A stretch of DNA of 5,264 bases from Ramlibacter sp. (lineage in GTDB: Bacteria > Pseudomonadota > Gammaproteobacteria > Burkholderiales > Burkholderiaceae_C): positions 1 to 5,264 of the forward strand of contig JAJNBO010000293.1 in NCBI GenBank assembly GCA_021156245.1. Direction: 5' to 3'. This document shows positions 1-5,264 of the stretch, piece by piece. A program made the translations under genes and the position numbers. The notes under the pieces were generated by a model that was not told the DNA's origin, ran no database searches, and was given only the letters and a program-made list of their open reading frames with translations. The stretch's first letter is position 1. Each line of letters begins with the position of its first letter.

Positions 1-1
1 G

Positions 2-406
2 CAGGGAGGCCTGCAAGCTCTTGAACTTGGCGCTGGACAGCGTTCCCCGCGTGGCCAGGACGGCGACGTGTCCCGTCTTCGTCAACGCCGCGGCCGGCTT
101 CAGCGCCGGTTCCACGCCGATGACGGGAAGATGGTCGTGCCGGGCCCGCAGCAGGTGCACGGCGGCGGCCGTGGCCGTGTTGCAGGCGATCACCAGCGCC
201 TTGATGCGATGCGCTTCCAGCAGGTCCACGGCGATGGCAAGCGACCGCTCCGACACGAAGCCGTCACCCCTCTCGCCATAGGGTGCATGGCCCGCGTCCG
301 AGAAGTAGACGAAGTCCTCGCGCGGGAGCTCGGCGCGCAGTGCCCGGAGGATGCTGAGCCCCCCGACGCCGCTGTCGAAAACCCCGATGGGGCGATCACG
401 GTCCAT
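2..406 (-). CDS. murI: Glutamate racemase, N-terminal half (runs off the left edge)
   Basis: Glutamate racemase interconverts L- and D-glutamate in the cytoplasm without a cofactor and supplies D-glutamate for peptidoglycan. Only 135 residues lie in the window; the family is usually about 260-280 residues, so the C-terminal half, with the second catalytic cysteine, is outside. What is visible is diagnostic: PIGVFDSGVGGLS at residues 6-18 carries the Asp11-Ser12 pair of the active site, SDAGHAPYG at 36-44 is the conserved substrate loop ending in PYG, and ACNTAT at 74-79 holds the first catalytic cysteine, Cys75. GVEPALKPA at 97-105 matches the family's next conserved block. The ATG at 406 puts DSGVGG at the usual distance from the N-terminus. 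No convincing Shine-Dalgarno sequence precedes it. It lies 44 bp downstream of the fumarase gene in the same direction, so co-transcription is plausible but inferred. No frameshift is seen in the visible part. Confidence 0.95.
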   Translation of the reverse strand, partial: MDRDRPIGVFDSGVGGLSILRALRAELPREDFVYFSDAGHAPYGERGDGFVSERSLAIAVDLLEAHRIKALVIACNTATAAAVHLLRARHDHLPVIGVEPALKPAAALTKTGHVAVLATRGTLSSAKFKSLQASL

Positions 407-450
407 CCGCCAACTCTAGCGCTACGGCACCGGCACCGCGCCGGACAAAT

Positions 451-2004
451 TCAGGCCGCCGCGACAGGAATCTTCTTGAACTCACCCGTGGCGATGCGCT
501 TGGACCATTCGGCCGGGCCGGTGGTGTGCACGCTGGTGCCCTGCGAATCCACCGCGACGGTCACCGGCATGTCGACCACGTCGAATTCGTAGATGGCTTC
601 CATGCCCAGGTCCCCGAAGCCGAGCACGCGCGACTGCTTGATCGCCTTGGATACCAGGTAAGCCGCGCCCCCGACCGCCATCAGGTAGGCGGCCTTGTGC
701 TTGCGGATGGATTCGATGGCTTCGGGCCCGCGCTCGGACTTGCCGATCATGCCGATCAGCCCGGTCTGCGACAGCATCATGTCGGTGAACTTGTCCATGC
801 GGGTGGACGTGGTGGGACCGGCCGGGCCGACGACCTCGTCGCGCACCGGATCCACCGGGCCGACGTAGTAGATGACGCGGTTGGTGAAGTCCACCGGCAG
901 TTTCTCGCCCTTGGCCAGCATGTCCTGGATGCGCTTGTGCGCGGCGTCGCGGCCCGTCAGCATCTTGCCGTTGAGCAGCAGCGTCTGGCCGGCCTTCCAG
1001 GTGGCAATCTCTTCCTTGGTCAGCGTGTTCAGGTCGATGCGCTTGCTCTTCTGCGGATCCGACTTCCACGCCACTTCGGGCCAGAGGTCCAGGCTCGGCG
1101 GATCGATGTAGACGGGACCGGAGCCGTCCATCACGAAGTGCGCGTGGCGCGTGGCGGCGCAGTTCGGGATCATCGCCACCGGCTTGCCGGCGGCGTGGCA
1201 GGGGAACATCTTGATCTTGATGTCCAGCACGGTGGTGAGGCCGCCCAGGCCTTGCGCGCCGATGCCGAGCGCGTTGACCTTCTCGTACAGCTCCAGCCGC
1301 ATCTCTTCGACCTGCGACAACTTCTCGCCGCGGCCGGCCTTGGCCTGCAGCTCGTACATGTCGATGTCTTCCATCAACGCTTCCTTGGCCAGCAGCACGG
1401 CCTTCTCCGCCGTGCCGCCGATGCCGATGCCCAGCATGCCCGGCGGGCACCAGCCGGCGCCCATCGTGGGAACCGTCTTGAGCACCCAGTCGACGATGGA
1501 ATCGCTCGGGTTGAGCATCATCATCTTGCTCTTGTTCTCGCTGCCGCCGCCCTTGGCCGCGACGGTCACGTCCACCTTGTCGCCGGGCACGAGCTCGACG
1601 TTCACTACCGCCGGCGTGTTGTCGTTCGTGTTCTTGCGGGCGAACTGCGGGTCCGCCACGACGGAGGCCCGCAGCGTGTTGTCCGGATGCAGGTAGCCGC
1701 GGCGCACGCCCTCGTTGACCGCATCTTCGAGGCTGCCGGTGAAGCCTTCGAGCCGGCAGTCCATGCCGATCTTGAGGAACACGTTGACGATGCCGGTGTC
1801 CTGGCAGATCGGCCTGTGGCCGGTCGCGCTCATCTTGCTGTTGGTCAGGATCTGCGCGATGGCGTCCCTCGCCGCCGCGCTCTGCTCGCGCTCGTACGCG
1901 CGCGAGAGGTGGGCGATGTAGTCGGCGGGGTGGTAGTAGGAGATGTACTGCAGCGCGGCGGCGATCGATTCGATCAGGTCGGCTGCTTTGATGGTCGTCG
2001 GCAT
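451..2004 (-). CDS. Class I fumarate hydratase (4Fe-4S, FumA/FumB type)
   Basis: This enzyme reversibly hydrates fumarate to (S)-malate in the TCA cycle and is cytoplasmic and oxygen-sensitive. The product is 517 residues, close to the family's usual 500-550. The N-terminal Fe-S hydro-lyase alpha domain spans about 10-285 and the beta domain about 300-505. The three cluster cysteines are Cys67 (in RPICQDTG), Cys186 (in GWCPPGM) and Cys282 (in PNCAATRHAHF); the spacing agrees with my memory of the family. Other conserved elements are KGGGSENKS (151-159), GPTTSTRMD (396-404), GKSERGP (421-427) and HTTGP (493-497). The open frame continues upstream to 2691, but the start at 2004 gives the usual family N-terminus (IESIAAALQYISYYHPADY at 11-29), and the extra upstream sequence overlaps another gene and resembles nothing. 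The ribosome binding site is weak. A candidate promoter lies 34-42 bp upstream. All key residues are present. Symbols differ between species (fumA, fumB), so none is given. Confidence 0.97.
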   Translation of the reverse strand: MPTTIKAADLIESIAAALQYISYYHPADYIAHLSRAYEREQSAAARDAIAQILTNSKMSATGHRPICQDTGIVNVFLKIGMDCRLEGFTGSLEDAVNEGVRRGYLHPDNTLRASVVADPQFARKNTNDNTPAVVNVELVPGDKVDVTVAAKGGGSENKSKMMMLNPSDSIVDWVLKTVPTMGAGWCPPGMLGIGIGGTAEKAVLLAKEALMEDIDMYELQAKAGRGEKLSQVEEMRLELYEKVNALGIGAQGLGGLTTVLDIKIKMFPCHAAGKPVAMIPNCAATRHAHFVMDGSGPVYIDPPSLDLWPEVAWKSDPQKSKRIDLNTLTKEEIATWKAGQTLLLNGKMLTGRDAAHKRIQDMLAKGEKLPVDFTNRVIYYVGPVDPVRDEVVGPAGPTTSTRMDKFTDMMLSQTGLIGMIGKSERGPEAIESIRKHKAAYLMAVGGAAYLVSKAIKQSRVLGFGDLGMEAIYEFDVVDMPVTVAVDSQGTSVHTTGPAEWSKRIATGEFKKIPVAAA

Positions 2005-2037
2005 GGGGCTCAGGCGGTAAGGAACGGGCGTTGCCGG

Positions 2038-2046
2038 ATTATCCCA
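2038..2046 (-). promoter_or_regulatory. Candidate extended -10 promoter for the fumarase gene
   Basis: On the minus strand the sequence reads TGGGATAAT: a TGn extension followed by GATAAT, which matches the -10 consensus at five of six positions. No recognisable -35 box lies at 16-18 bp upstream, as is common for extended -10 promoters. Transcription would begin near 2031, leaving a leader of about 27 nt before the ATG at 2004. The site lies in the 134-bp gap after the upstream hypothetical gene, so fumarase could be transcribed independently of it. Seen as a motif match only. Confidence 0.4.
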
Positions 2047-2138
2047 GACGCTGTTGAGGTCCCTTCTCCCGAAGCTGCGCTGGCTCCGACGGCTGCTCAT
2101 CAGAGCGCCTGCAATGGACAGCGATGCGGGCACGCTCC

Positions 2139-2594
2139 TCAGTGCGGCAGCATGCCTCCGAACCCATTGCCCTCGGGGAACGCAAGGCCGCAGGGCGGCA
2201 GGATAGGCAGGGGAAGGCCCGTGCCCAGCATCAGGTCCAGCCATTCGCGGCACGCGCGGCGCACGTCTTCGCCCGGCGATACCAGCCGATAGGAGCTGCC
2301 GTCTTCGGCGAACGCGATCGGCCGCCGGAGGTCGGAGAGGATGCGCACCTCCAGAATCCGCGCTGTGGCGTGCTGGCGCCCGTAAGGGAAGGTCGGATGG
2401 AACAGCAGCTGGCCTGCCAGGCCCCCCGCGAGGCACAGGCGCCAGTCCACCAGCGTCGGGAAGCGGATCTCGCTGGCACGGAAATCCGCCGTCGCCCCGG
2501 ACAGCGCGTCCCAACCGCTTTCCTCCCAGCTGAGTTCCTGGACGGCGATGCCGCCCACGTGCGGCAGGTGATGGATGTTGGTCGTACAGGACAT
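2139..2594 (-). CDS. Uncharacterised 151-residue protein
   Basis: I do not recognise the family. The product is 151 residues with no signal peptide and no clear membrane segment, so it is probably cytoplasmic. It has a mixed hydrophobic and charged composition typical of a small globular domain, with four cysteines (positions 3, 54, 115 and 135), an early HHLPHVGG segment (8-15), and a Gly/Pro-rich C-terminus (about 125-149). The case for a real gene is the strong Shine-Dalgarno sequence GAGGAG (2601-2606) exactly six bases before the ATG. It is also the best-supported reading across a stretch where longer overlapping frames look like low-complexity shadows. It lies 134 bp upstream of the fumarase gene on the same strand and is divergent from the lipoprotein gene. 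A link to fumarase is not shown; the fumarase gene may have its own promoter. The function is unknown. Confidence 0.72.
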   Translation of the reverse strand: MSCTTNIHHLPHVGGIAVQELSWEESGWDALSGATADFRASEIRFPTLVDWRLCLAGGLAGQLLFHPTFPYGRQHATARILEVRILSDLRRPIAFAEDGSSYRLVSPGEDVRRACREWLDLMLGTGLPLPILPPCGLAFPEGNGFGGMLPH

Positions 2595-2600
2595 CGCGTA

Positions 2601-2606
2601 CTCCTC
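2601..2606 (-). promoter_or_regulatory. Strong Shine-Dalgarno site of the uncharacterised gene
   Basis: GAGGAG on the minus strand, six bases before the ATG at 2594. It fixes the start of the 151-residue gene and is the main evidence that this frame is translated rather than the longer frame extending upstream from the fumarase gene. Confidence 0.7.
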
Positions 2607-2736
2607 GGTCGTTGGGCTCGCCGGCGTGCGCCGGACCGCAGCGAGAGCCGATGCTATGGACGTTGCCCGCGGAGAAGTTGATGGCCGTCAAAGTTGGCGA
2701 CGAGGCTCGCTCCAGTCCCGCGCACCCGCGTCCGCG

Positions 2737-2766
2737 TTGACATGCCCCACGACCGACGGCTACGCT
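2737..2766 (+). promoter_or_regulatory. Candidate sigma-70 promoter for the lipoprotein gene
   Basis: A perfect TTGACA -35 box at 2737-2742 is followed after 18 bp by TACGCT at 2761-2766, a weak -10 matching three of six positions. Transcription would start near 2773 and give a leader of about 50 nt before the ATG at 2823. The -35 is exact, the -10 is poor and the 18-bp spacing is one base longer than optimal, so the promoter may be weak or assisted by an activator. It lies in the divergent region shared with the minus-strand gene at 2139-2594, for which I found no convincing promoter. Confidence 0.45.
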
Positions 2767-2811
2767 CGAGCAGATCGTTTCAGAAAGTGGATCGATGTTG
2801 TTTCCAACCCT

Positions 2812-2817
2812 GGGGAG
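2812..2817 (+). promoter_or_regulatory. Shine-Dalgarno site that decides the lipoprotein start
   Basis: GGGGAG lies five bases before the ATG at 2823. It supports this start over an upstream TTG at 2694, which would place about 72 residues before the lipobox cysteine, and over the internal ATG at 2871, which would remove the basic residues of the signal peptide. Confidence 0.6.
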
Positions 2818-2822
2818 CGAGG

Positions 2823-4097
2823 ATGAGCGGTTTTACCGGGCTGGCGGGAGCGCCTGCCAGCAGATTGAAGATGGTCGTGGTCCTTCTTGCCTGTGCCTCG
2901 CTCTACGCATGCGGTGGAGGGGAATCCGTCGAAGGTGAAGAGGCTTCCATCCATCCGCGAGCGCGGATGGCAAGCTGGAAAGCGGTGGCAACGTCGCGGC
3001 AGACGTATGCCGGCAGCATGCTGTCGACAGCAGCCATCACGCAGGGGAGCGATCTCGTTTTCGTTTTTGGCGGTCCGACCCCGGACGACCCTGAACACGT
3101 CTGCGCATCCCGCAGGTTCAATATGGTGCGCTTCGGCGCCACCGGCGACGTCACCGTGGACAAGCTCCCGGGCGCCGTACATGCCCGCGAGATGGTGGCG
3201 GTCGACTTCAACGGCGACTCGGTGCCCGACATCTTCTCCGCCAATCACGGCTGTGATGGCGGCCTGTTTGCCGGCGAGAAGAACTCCCTGTTCCTGAGCA
3301 ATGGTGGCGGCTATGCCGTCGGCGCACTGCCGAACCTGCTTAGCTTCACGCACTCCGCCGATGCCGCGGACATCGACGGGGACGGCGACAACGACATCCT
3401 GGTAGGAGTCTACGGCACCCTGGGCTCGGCGCAGGTCGGCCCGTACTTCCTGATCAACGACGGCGGAGGTCGTTTCACGCGGGTGGACAACCTGTTGCCC
3501 GCACGCATCTCGCAACGTTCGGAGACAACGCCGGCGTTCACATCGGTGAAGCTGATCGACGTGAGCGGCGATGGGAAAGTCGACGTCATTCTCGGCGGGG
3601 ACCGTACGCGAAGCGTGGCCCTGATCAACAATGGCGTCGACTTCCTGACGGAAGTGCCTTTGCCGCATCCGGTCGACACCACCGTGGTCGACATCCAGCC
3701 GATTCGGGTCGGCGGCGTGCGTTACCTGCTGATGAACGAAACGAACGGCAGCTACTCGATGGGACGATTGCGTGCCATCAAGTACACCGAGGCCGGCTTC
3801 GAAACCGTTGCCATCCTGCCGAAGTTCCGGAACCGCCAGTGGATGCCCTTCATCCACATCGTCGACCTGAATGGCGACGGCCGCCGGGATATCCTGTTTC
3901 AGAGCGAAGCCGTCGCGGAGGGCGATGTCATGGCTCTCGAGCAGACGGCGGACGGCAGATTCGTGCCCATGGACCGTGGCATGCTGCCTGCCACGCTGAC
4001 TTCGCTGATGCCGGCAGTGTTCAACGGCAGGAACGTCCTGATCGGCACCAGGCGCAACGGCAACGTCCTGGTGACCAATGTGTACGAGTACAGGTGA
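2823..4097 (+). CDS. FG-GAP/VCBS-repeat lipoprotein
   Basis: This is a predicted exported lipoprotein of 424 residues, function unknown. Residues 1-29 form a lipoprotein signal peptide: basic residues Arg14 and Lys16, a hydrophobic core (17-27) and the lipobox LYAC with Cys30 as the lipidated residue. The next residues are Gly-Gly-Gly, with no Asp at +2, so outer-membrane sorting is expected. The mature part carries four loops of the form D-x-[DNS]-G-D-x-x-x-D at 128-136, 183-191, 246-254 and 348-356. These are the calcium-binding signature of FG-GAP/VCBS blades, each followed by a hydrophobic strand such as DILVG or DVILGG. This suggests a beta-propeller; weaker blades without the loop probably fill the gaps, the largest being between 254 and 348. 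Cys94 and Cys144 could form a disulfide. FG-GAP proteins are often adhesins or surface-binding proteins, but nothing here names a ligand. It is divergent from the gene at 2139-2594, and the sensor-like gene follows in the same direction, with 83 bp between this stop and the ATG at 4181. Confidence 0.88.
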   Translation: MSGFTGLAGAPASRLKMVVVLLACASLYACGGGESVEGEEASIHPRARMASWKAVATSRQTYAGSMLSTAAITQGSDLVFVFGGPTPDDPEHVCASRRFNMVRFGATGDVTVDKLPGAVHAREMVAVDFNGDSVPDIFSANHGCDGGLFAGEKNSLFLSNGGGYAVGALPNLLSFTHSADAADIDGDGDNDILVGVYGTLGSAQVGPYFLINDGGGRFTRVDNLLPARISQRSETTPAFTSVKLIDVSGDGKVDVILGGDRTRSVALINNGVDFLTEVPLPHPVDTTVVDIQPIRVGGVRYLLMNETNGSYSMGRLRAIKYTEAGFETVAILPKFRNRQWMPFIHIVDLNGDGRRDILFQSEAVAEGDVMALEQTADGRFVPMDRGMLPATLTSLMPAVFNGRNVLIGTRRNGNVLVTNVYEYR

Positions 4098-4141
4098 GGG
4101 GCCACGCTCGACGATGTCGGATGGCCTTGCCACGCTTCCGC

Positions 4142-4169
4142 TTGCTTTCTGCGCCTGGAGGTCTACATT
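4142..4169 (+). promoter_or_regulatory. Weak candidate promoter upstream of the sensor-like gene
   Basis: TTGCTT (4142-4147), a 16-bp spacer and TACATT (4164-4169) form a poor -35 and a four-of-six -10 box. If real, transcription would begin near 4176. That leaves about 43 nt before ATG 4219, the start inferred for the unduplicated gene, but only about five before ATG 4181. It is listed because it bears on which start is used. The match is weak enough to occur by chance. Confidence 0.25.
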
Positions 4170-4180
4170 AGACGGACGCA

Positions 4181-4981
4181 ATGCGAGCGGTTGCGCGTTA
4201 TCGATCGGCTCCCGCTCCATGGGGGCCAGAAGGAAGCCCGTGTTATCCGCTTTTCTGGGCCAGCACCGGGAGGAGCTCATCGTCCGGTGCGCGGCGCGTG
4301 CGGCCGAGCTCCGCTTTTCTGGGCCAGCACCGGGAGGAGCTCATCGTCCGGTGCGCGGCGCGTGCGGCCGAGCGCCCGCAGCCGCTTCGCTCCCGGGTTC
4401 CGCATGCGAGCGGGATTCCGCTTTTCCTCCAGCAACTCCAGGACACGCTGGAGGCCGAGGAGCAGGACCACCTCGAGGAAAGCATGAGGATCTCCGGCGT
4501 CGCGGGAGGCGACTCCGTGAGCGTCTCGCAGATGGGGATCAGCGCCACGCTGCACGGCCGCGAATTGCTTTCGCTCGGATACTCCGTGGACGAGGTCGTG
4601 CATGCCTACGGGGATCTCTGCCAGTCGGTCACGGACCTTGCCTACGAACTGGCGGTGCCCTTCGCCGTGAGTGAGTTCCGCACCCTCAATCGCTCCCTCG
4701 ACAATGCGATCGCCAGCGCGGTCACGGCCTTCAGTGATGCGCGGGATACGGAGTCCGAGGTGCAGACGCGGGCGGAAGCCGCGGCGCGCGTCGATGTGCT
4801 GATCCATGCGCTGCGAAGCTCGCTTGCGACGGCCACGTACGCGGTGGTGGCGATGGAGGCGGGCAATCTCCCGATGAAAGGGTCCACCGGCAACGTGCTG
4901 AAGAAATGCATCTCCGCCATGCGAGCCGAGATCGGCGGGCCGACGCTCGATGAAGTCCGGGCGACGCACGCGGCTGACTGA
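4181..4981 (+). CDS. RsbRD_N-like sensor module with histidine-kinase-like helix, frame altered by a tandem duplication
   Basis: As it stands the frame from ATG 4181 gives 266 residues. Residues 44-190 look like the helical RsbRD_N-type sensor domain found at the front of many Burkholderiales signalling proteins: AFLGQHREELIVRC (45-58), GIPLFLQQLQDTLEAEE (78-94), LHGRELLSLGYSVDEVVHAYG (124-144), DLCQSVTDLA (145-154) and FRTLNRSLDNAIASAV (166-181). Residues 200-255 resemble the dimerisation helices of the attached kinases, with IHALRSSL (208-215) where an H-box such as HELRN is expected; His209 is kept. The protein stops soon after, with no ATPase domain. Residues 1-43 match nothing and are an out-of-frame reading of the first copy of the 64-bp repeat plus upstream sequence. 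Removing one copy joins ATG 4219 (MGARRKPVL, then AFLGQ) to the same stop in one frame of 232 residues, which is probably the original gene. No good ribosome binding site precedes either ATG. It may be a pseudogene, a switch, or still translated from 4181. The family call is from memory. Confidence 0.68.
   Translation: MRAVARYRSAPAPWGPEGSPCYPLFWASTGRSSSSGARRVRPSSAFLGQHREELIVRCAARAAERPQPLRSRVPHASGIPLFLQQLQDTLEAEEQDHLEESMRISGVAGGDSVSVSQMGISATLHGRELLSLGYSVDEVVHAYGDLCQSVTDLAYELAVPFAVSEFRTLNRSLDNAIASAVTAFSDARDTESEVQTRAEAAARVDVLIHALRSSLATATYAVVAMEAGNLPMKGSTGNVLKKCISAMRAEIGGPTLDEVRATHAAD
4246..4373. repeat. Perfect 64-bp tandem duplication, two copies
   Basis: Copy one is 4246-4309 and copy two is 4310-4373; all 64 bases are identical, and the flanking bases differ on both sides (A4245 against C4309, T4310 against G4374). 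Both copies begin TCCGCTTTTCTGGGCC and end GTGCGGCCGAGC. It lies inside the sensor-like gene. Copy one read from ATG 4219 and copy two read from ATG 4181 both give the conserved peptide starting SAFLGQHREEL, so the coding frame changes by one base at the junction. Identity without a single difference points to a recent event or an assembly artefact. Confidence 0.97.
4263..4290. repeat. Inverted repeat inside each copy of the 64-bp unit
   Basis: GCACCGG (4263-4269) and CCGGTGC (4284-4290) are perfect 7-bp inverted arms around a 14-base loop containing GAGCTC. The same structure recurs in the second copy at 4327-4333 and 4348-4354. It lies in coding sequence, so it may simply reflect base composition, but hairpins of this kind can favour polymerase slippage. 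Confidence 0.5.
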
Positions 4982-5016
4982 ACCTGCACCGTCCGGGTGG
5001 ATCGCCCGGGCCTGGC

Positions 5017-5193
5017 CTATTCCTGCTTTTCGTCCGGCTTGCGCTTCACGGGCACGCCGGCAGCCTTGCGCCGGATGTCGCGCTGGATGTGGCGGAAGAT
5101 GTCCTTCGACCCCTCGCCGGAGCGTTCTCCGGGCAGCAGGGATTCGGGCCCGCCTTCGGTGTCCGGCGGCGGCGGTTTCGGAGTCTGCGCCAT
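5017..5193 (-). CDS. Small charged protein of unknown function
   Basis: The product is 58 residues from the ATG at 5193 (MAQTPKPPPPDTEGG); an in-frame ATG at 5211 would add six residues. I do not recognise it. The N-terminal third is proline-rich and probably disordered. Residues about 27-42 (EGSKDIFRHIQRDIRR) look like a basic amphipathic helix, and the C-terminus (KRKPDEKQE) is strongly charged. There is no signal peptide, membrane segment or cysteine. The start at 5193 is chosen because AGAG lies five bases before it, while no ribosome binding site precedes 5211. Codon third positions are rich in G and C, consistent with coding use. It is convergent with the sensor-like gene, with 35 bp between the two stop codons. 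A small basic helix could bind nucleic acid or a protein partner, but that is a guess. Confidence 0.55.
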   Translation of the reverse strand: MAQTPKPPPPDTEGGPESLLPGERSGEGSKDIFRHIQRDIRRKAAGVPVKRKPDEKQE

Positions 5194-5264
5194 GGCGGCT
5201 CTGGGTGGCATGGTGGAAGCATACTTTGACCCCGGTTCGTGGCACAGCCTGTAGGAAGCCCGCC

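Noticed and set aside
526..2292. 588-residue open frame on the plus strand opposite the fumarase gene
   Set aside because: Long antisense frames are expected opposite highly GC-rich genes. The translation is full of His, Arg, Val and Ala without recognisable motifs, and the opposite strand is a certain gene.
2621..2634. Palindrome CCGGCGTGCGCCGG in the divergent intergenic region, possible operator
   Set aside because: The 6-bp arms consist only of G and C and do not extend further. In a genome this GC-rich such palindromes are common by chance, and no second copy is seen nearby.
2005..2691. Long in-frame upstream extension of the fumarase frame, giving a 746-residue product
   Set aside because: The extra 229 residues are rich in Arg, Ala, Pro and Gly, resemble no fumarase, and overlap the better-supported gene at 2139-2594 in another frame. 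The family N-terminus begins right after ATG 2004.
2694..2822. Upstream start (TTG 2694) for the lipoprotein
   Set aside because: It would bury the signal peptide about 72 residues into the protein. The ATG at 2823 has a good ribosome binding site and gives a proper lipoprotein N-terminus.
2760..4280. 506-residue open frame on the minus strand opposite the lipoprotein gene
   Set aside because: It mirrors the plus-strand lipoprotein, which has a signal peptide, a lipobox and four calcium loops. The antisense translation has no coherent features.
4417..4426. Possible third partial copy of the repeat (TCCGCTTTTC)
   Set aside because: Only ten bases match, in a different frame, and the surrounding sequence is the ordinary continuation of the sensor domain (GIPLFLQQL). 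Chance similarity is the simpler explanation.
4993..5009. Possible bidirectional terminator between the convergent genes (CCGGG, 7-base loop, CCCGG)
   Set aside because: The stem is only 5 bp and is not followed by a run of T on either strand, so it does not qualify as an intrinsic terminator.
4277..5245. 322-residue open frame on the minus strand opposite the sensor-like gene
   Set aside because: The translation is Arg/His-rich shadow sequence, while the plus strand shows conserved sensor-domain motifs. The small gene at 5017-5193 lies in another minus-strand frame and is better supported.

Overview
The window is GC-rich (by eye about 65%), and its proteins look like those of a betaproteobacterium of the order Burkholderiales, most likely a Comamonadaceae-type soil or water bacterium. 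That placement rests on remembered family resemblance (the class I fumarase sequence and an RsbRD-like sensor module common in that group), not on a search.

Left part, minus strand, reading right to left: a small uncharacterised protein (2139-2594), a complete class I iron-sulfur fumarate hydratase (451-2004) and the N-terminal half of glutamate racemase murI (2-406, running off the left edge). Fumarase and murI are 44 bp apart in the same direction and could be one transcript. These two are housekeeping functions: the TCA cycle, and D-glutamate supply for peptidoglycan.

Centre: a 228-bp divergent intergenic region (2595-2822) separates the small uncharacterised gene from a plus-strand gene for a secreted lipoprotein with four FG-GAP/VCBS-type calcium-binding loops (2823-4097). 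This region holds a perfect TTGACA -35 box for the lipoprotein gene and a strong Shine-Dalgarno sequence for the minus-strand gene. I see nothing else in it.

Right part: a plus-strand gene (4181-4981) encodes an RsbRD_N-like sensor module followed by a histidine-kinase-like dimerisation helix, with no ATPase domain. Its 5' end carries a perfect 64-bp tandem duplication (4246-4309 and 4310-4373). Because 64 is not a multiple of three, the duplication shifts the frame. Removing one copy restores a clean 232-codon gene starting at ATG 4219; with both copies present, the conserved domain is reached only from the frame of ATG 4181, through 43 codons of unrelated sequence. This is the most unusual feature of the window: a recent inactivating mutation, a reversible on/off switch, or an assembly error. 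A small convergent minus-strand gene of unknown function (5017-5193) closes the window.

I do not see a mobile element, CRISPR array, RNA gene or recognisable defence system here. Apart from the duplication, the content is ordinary chromosomal sequence.
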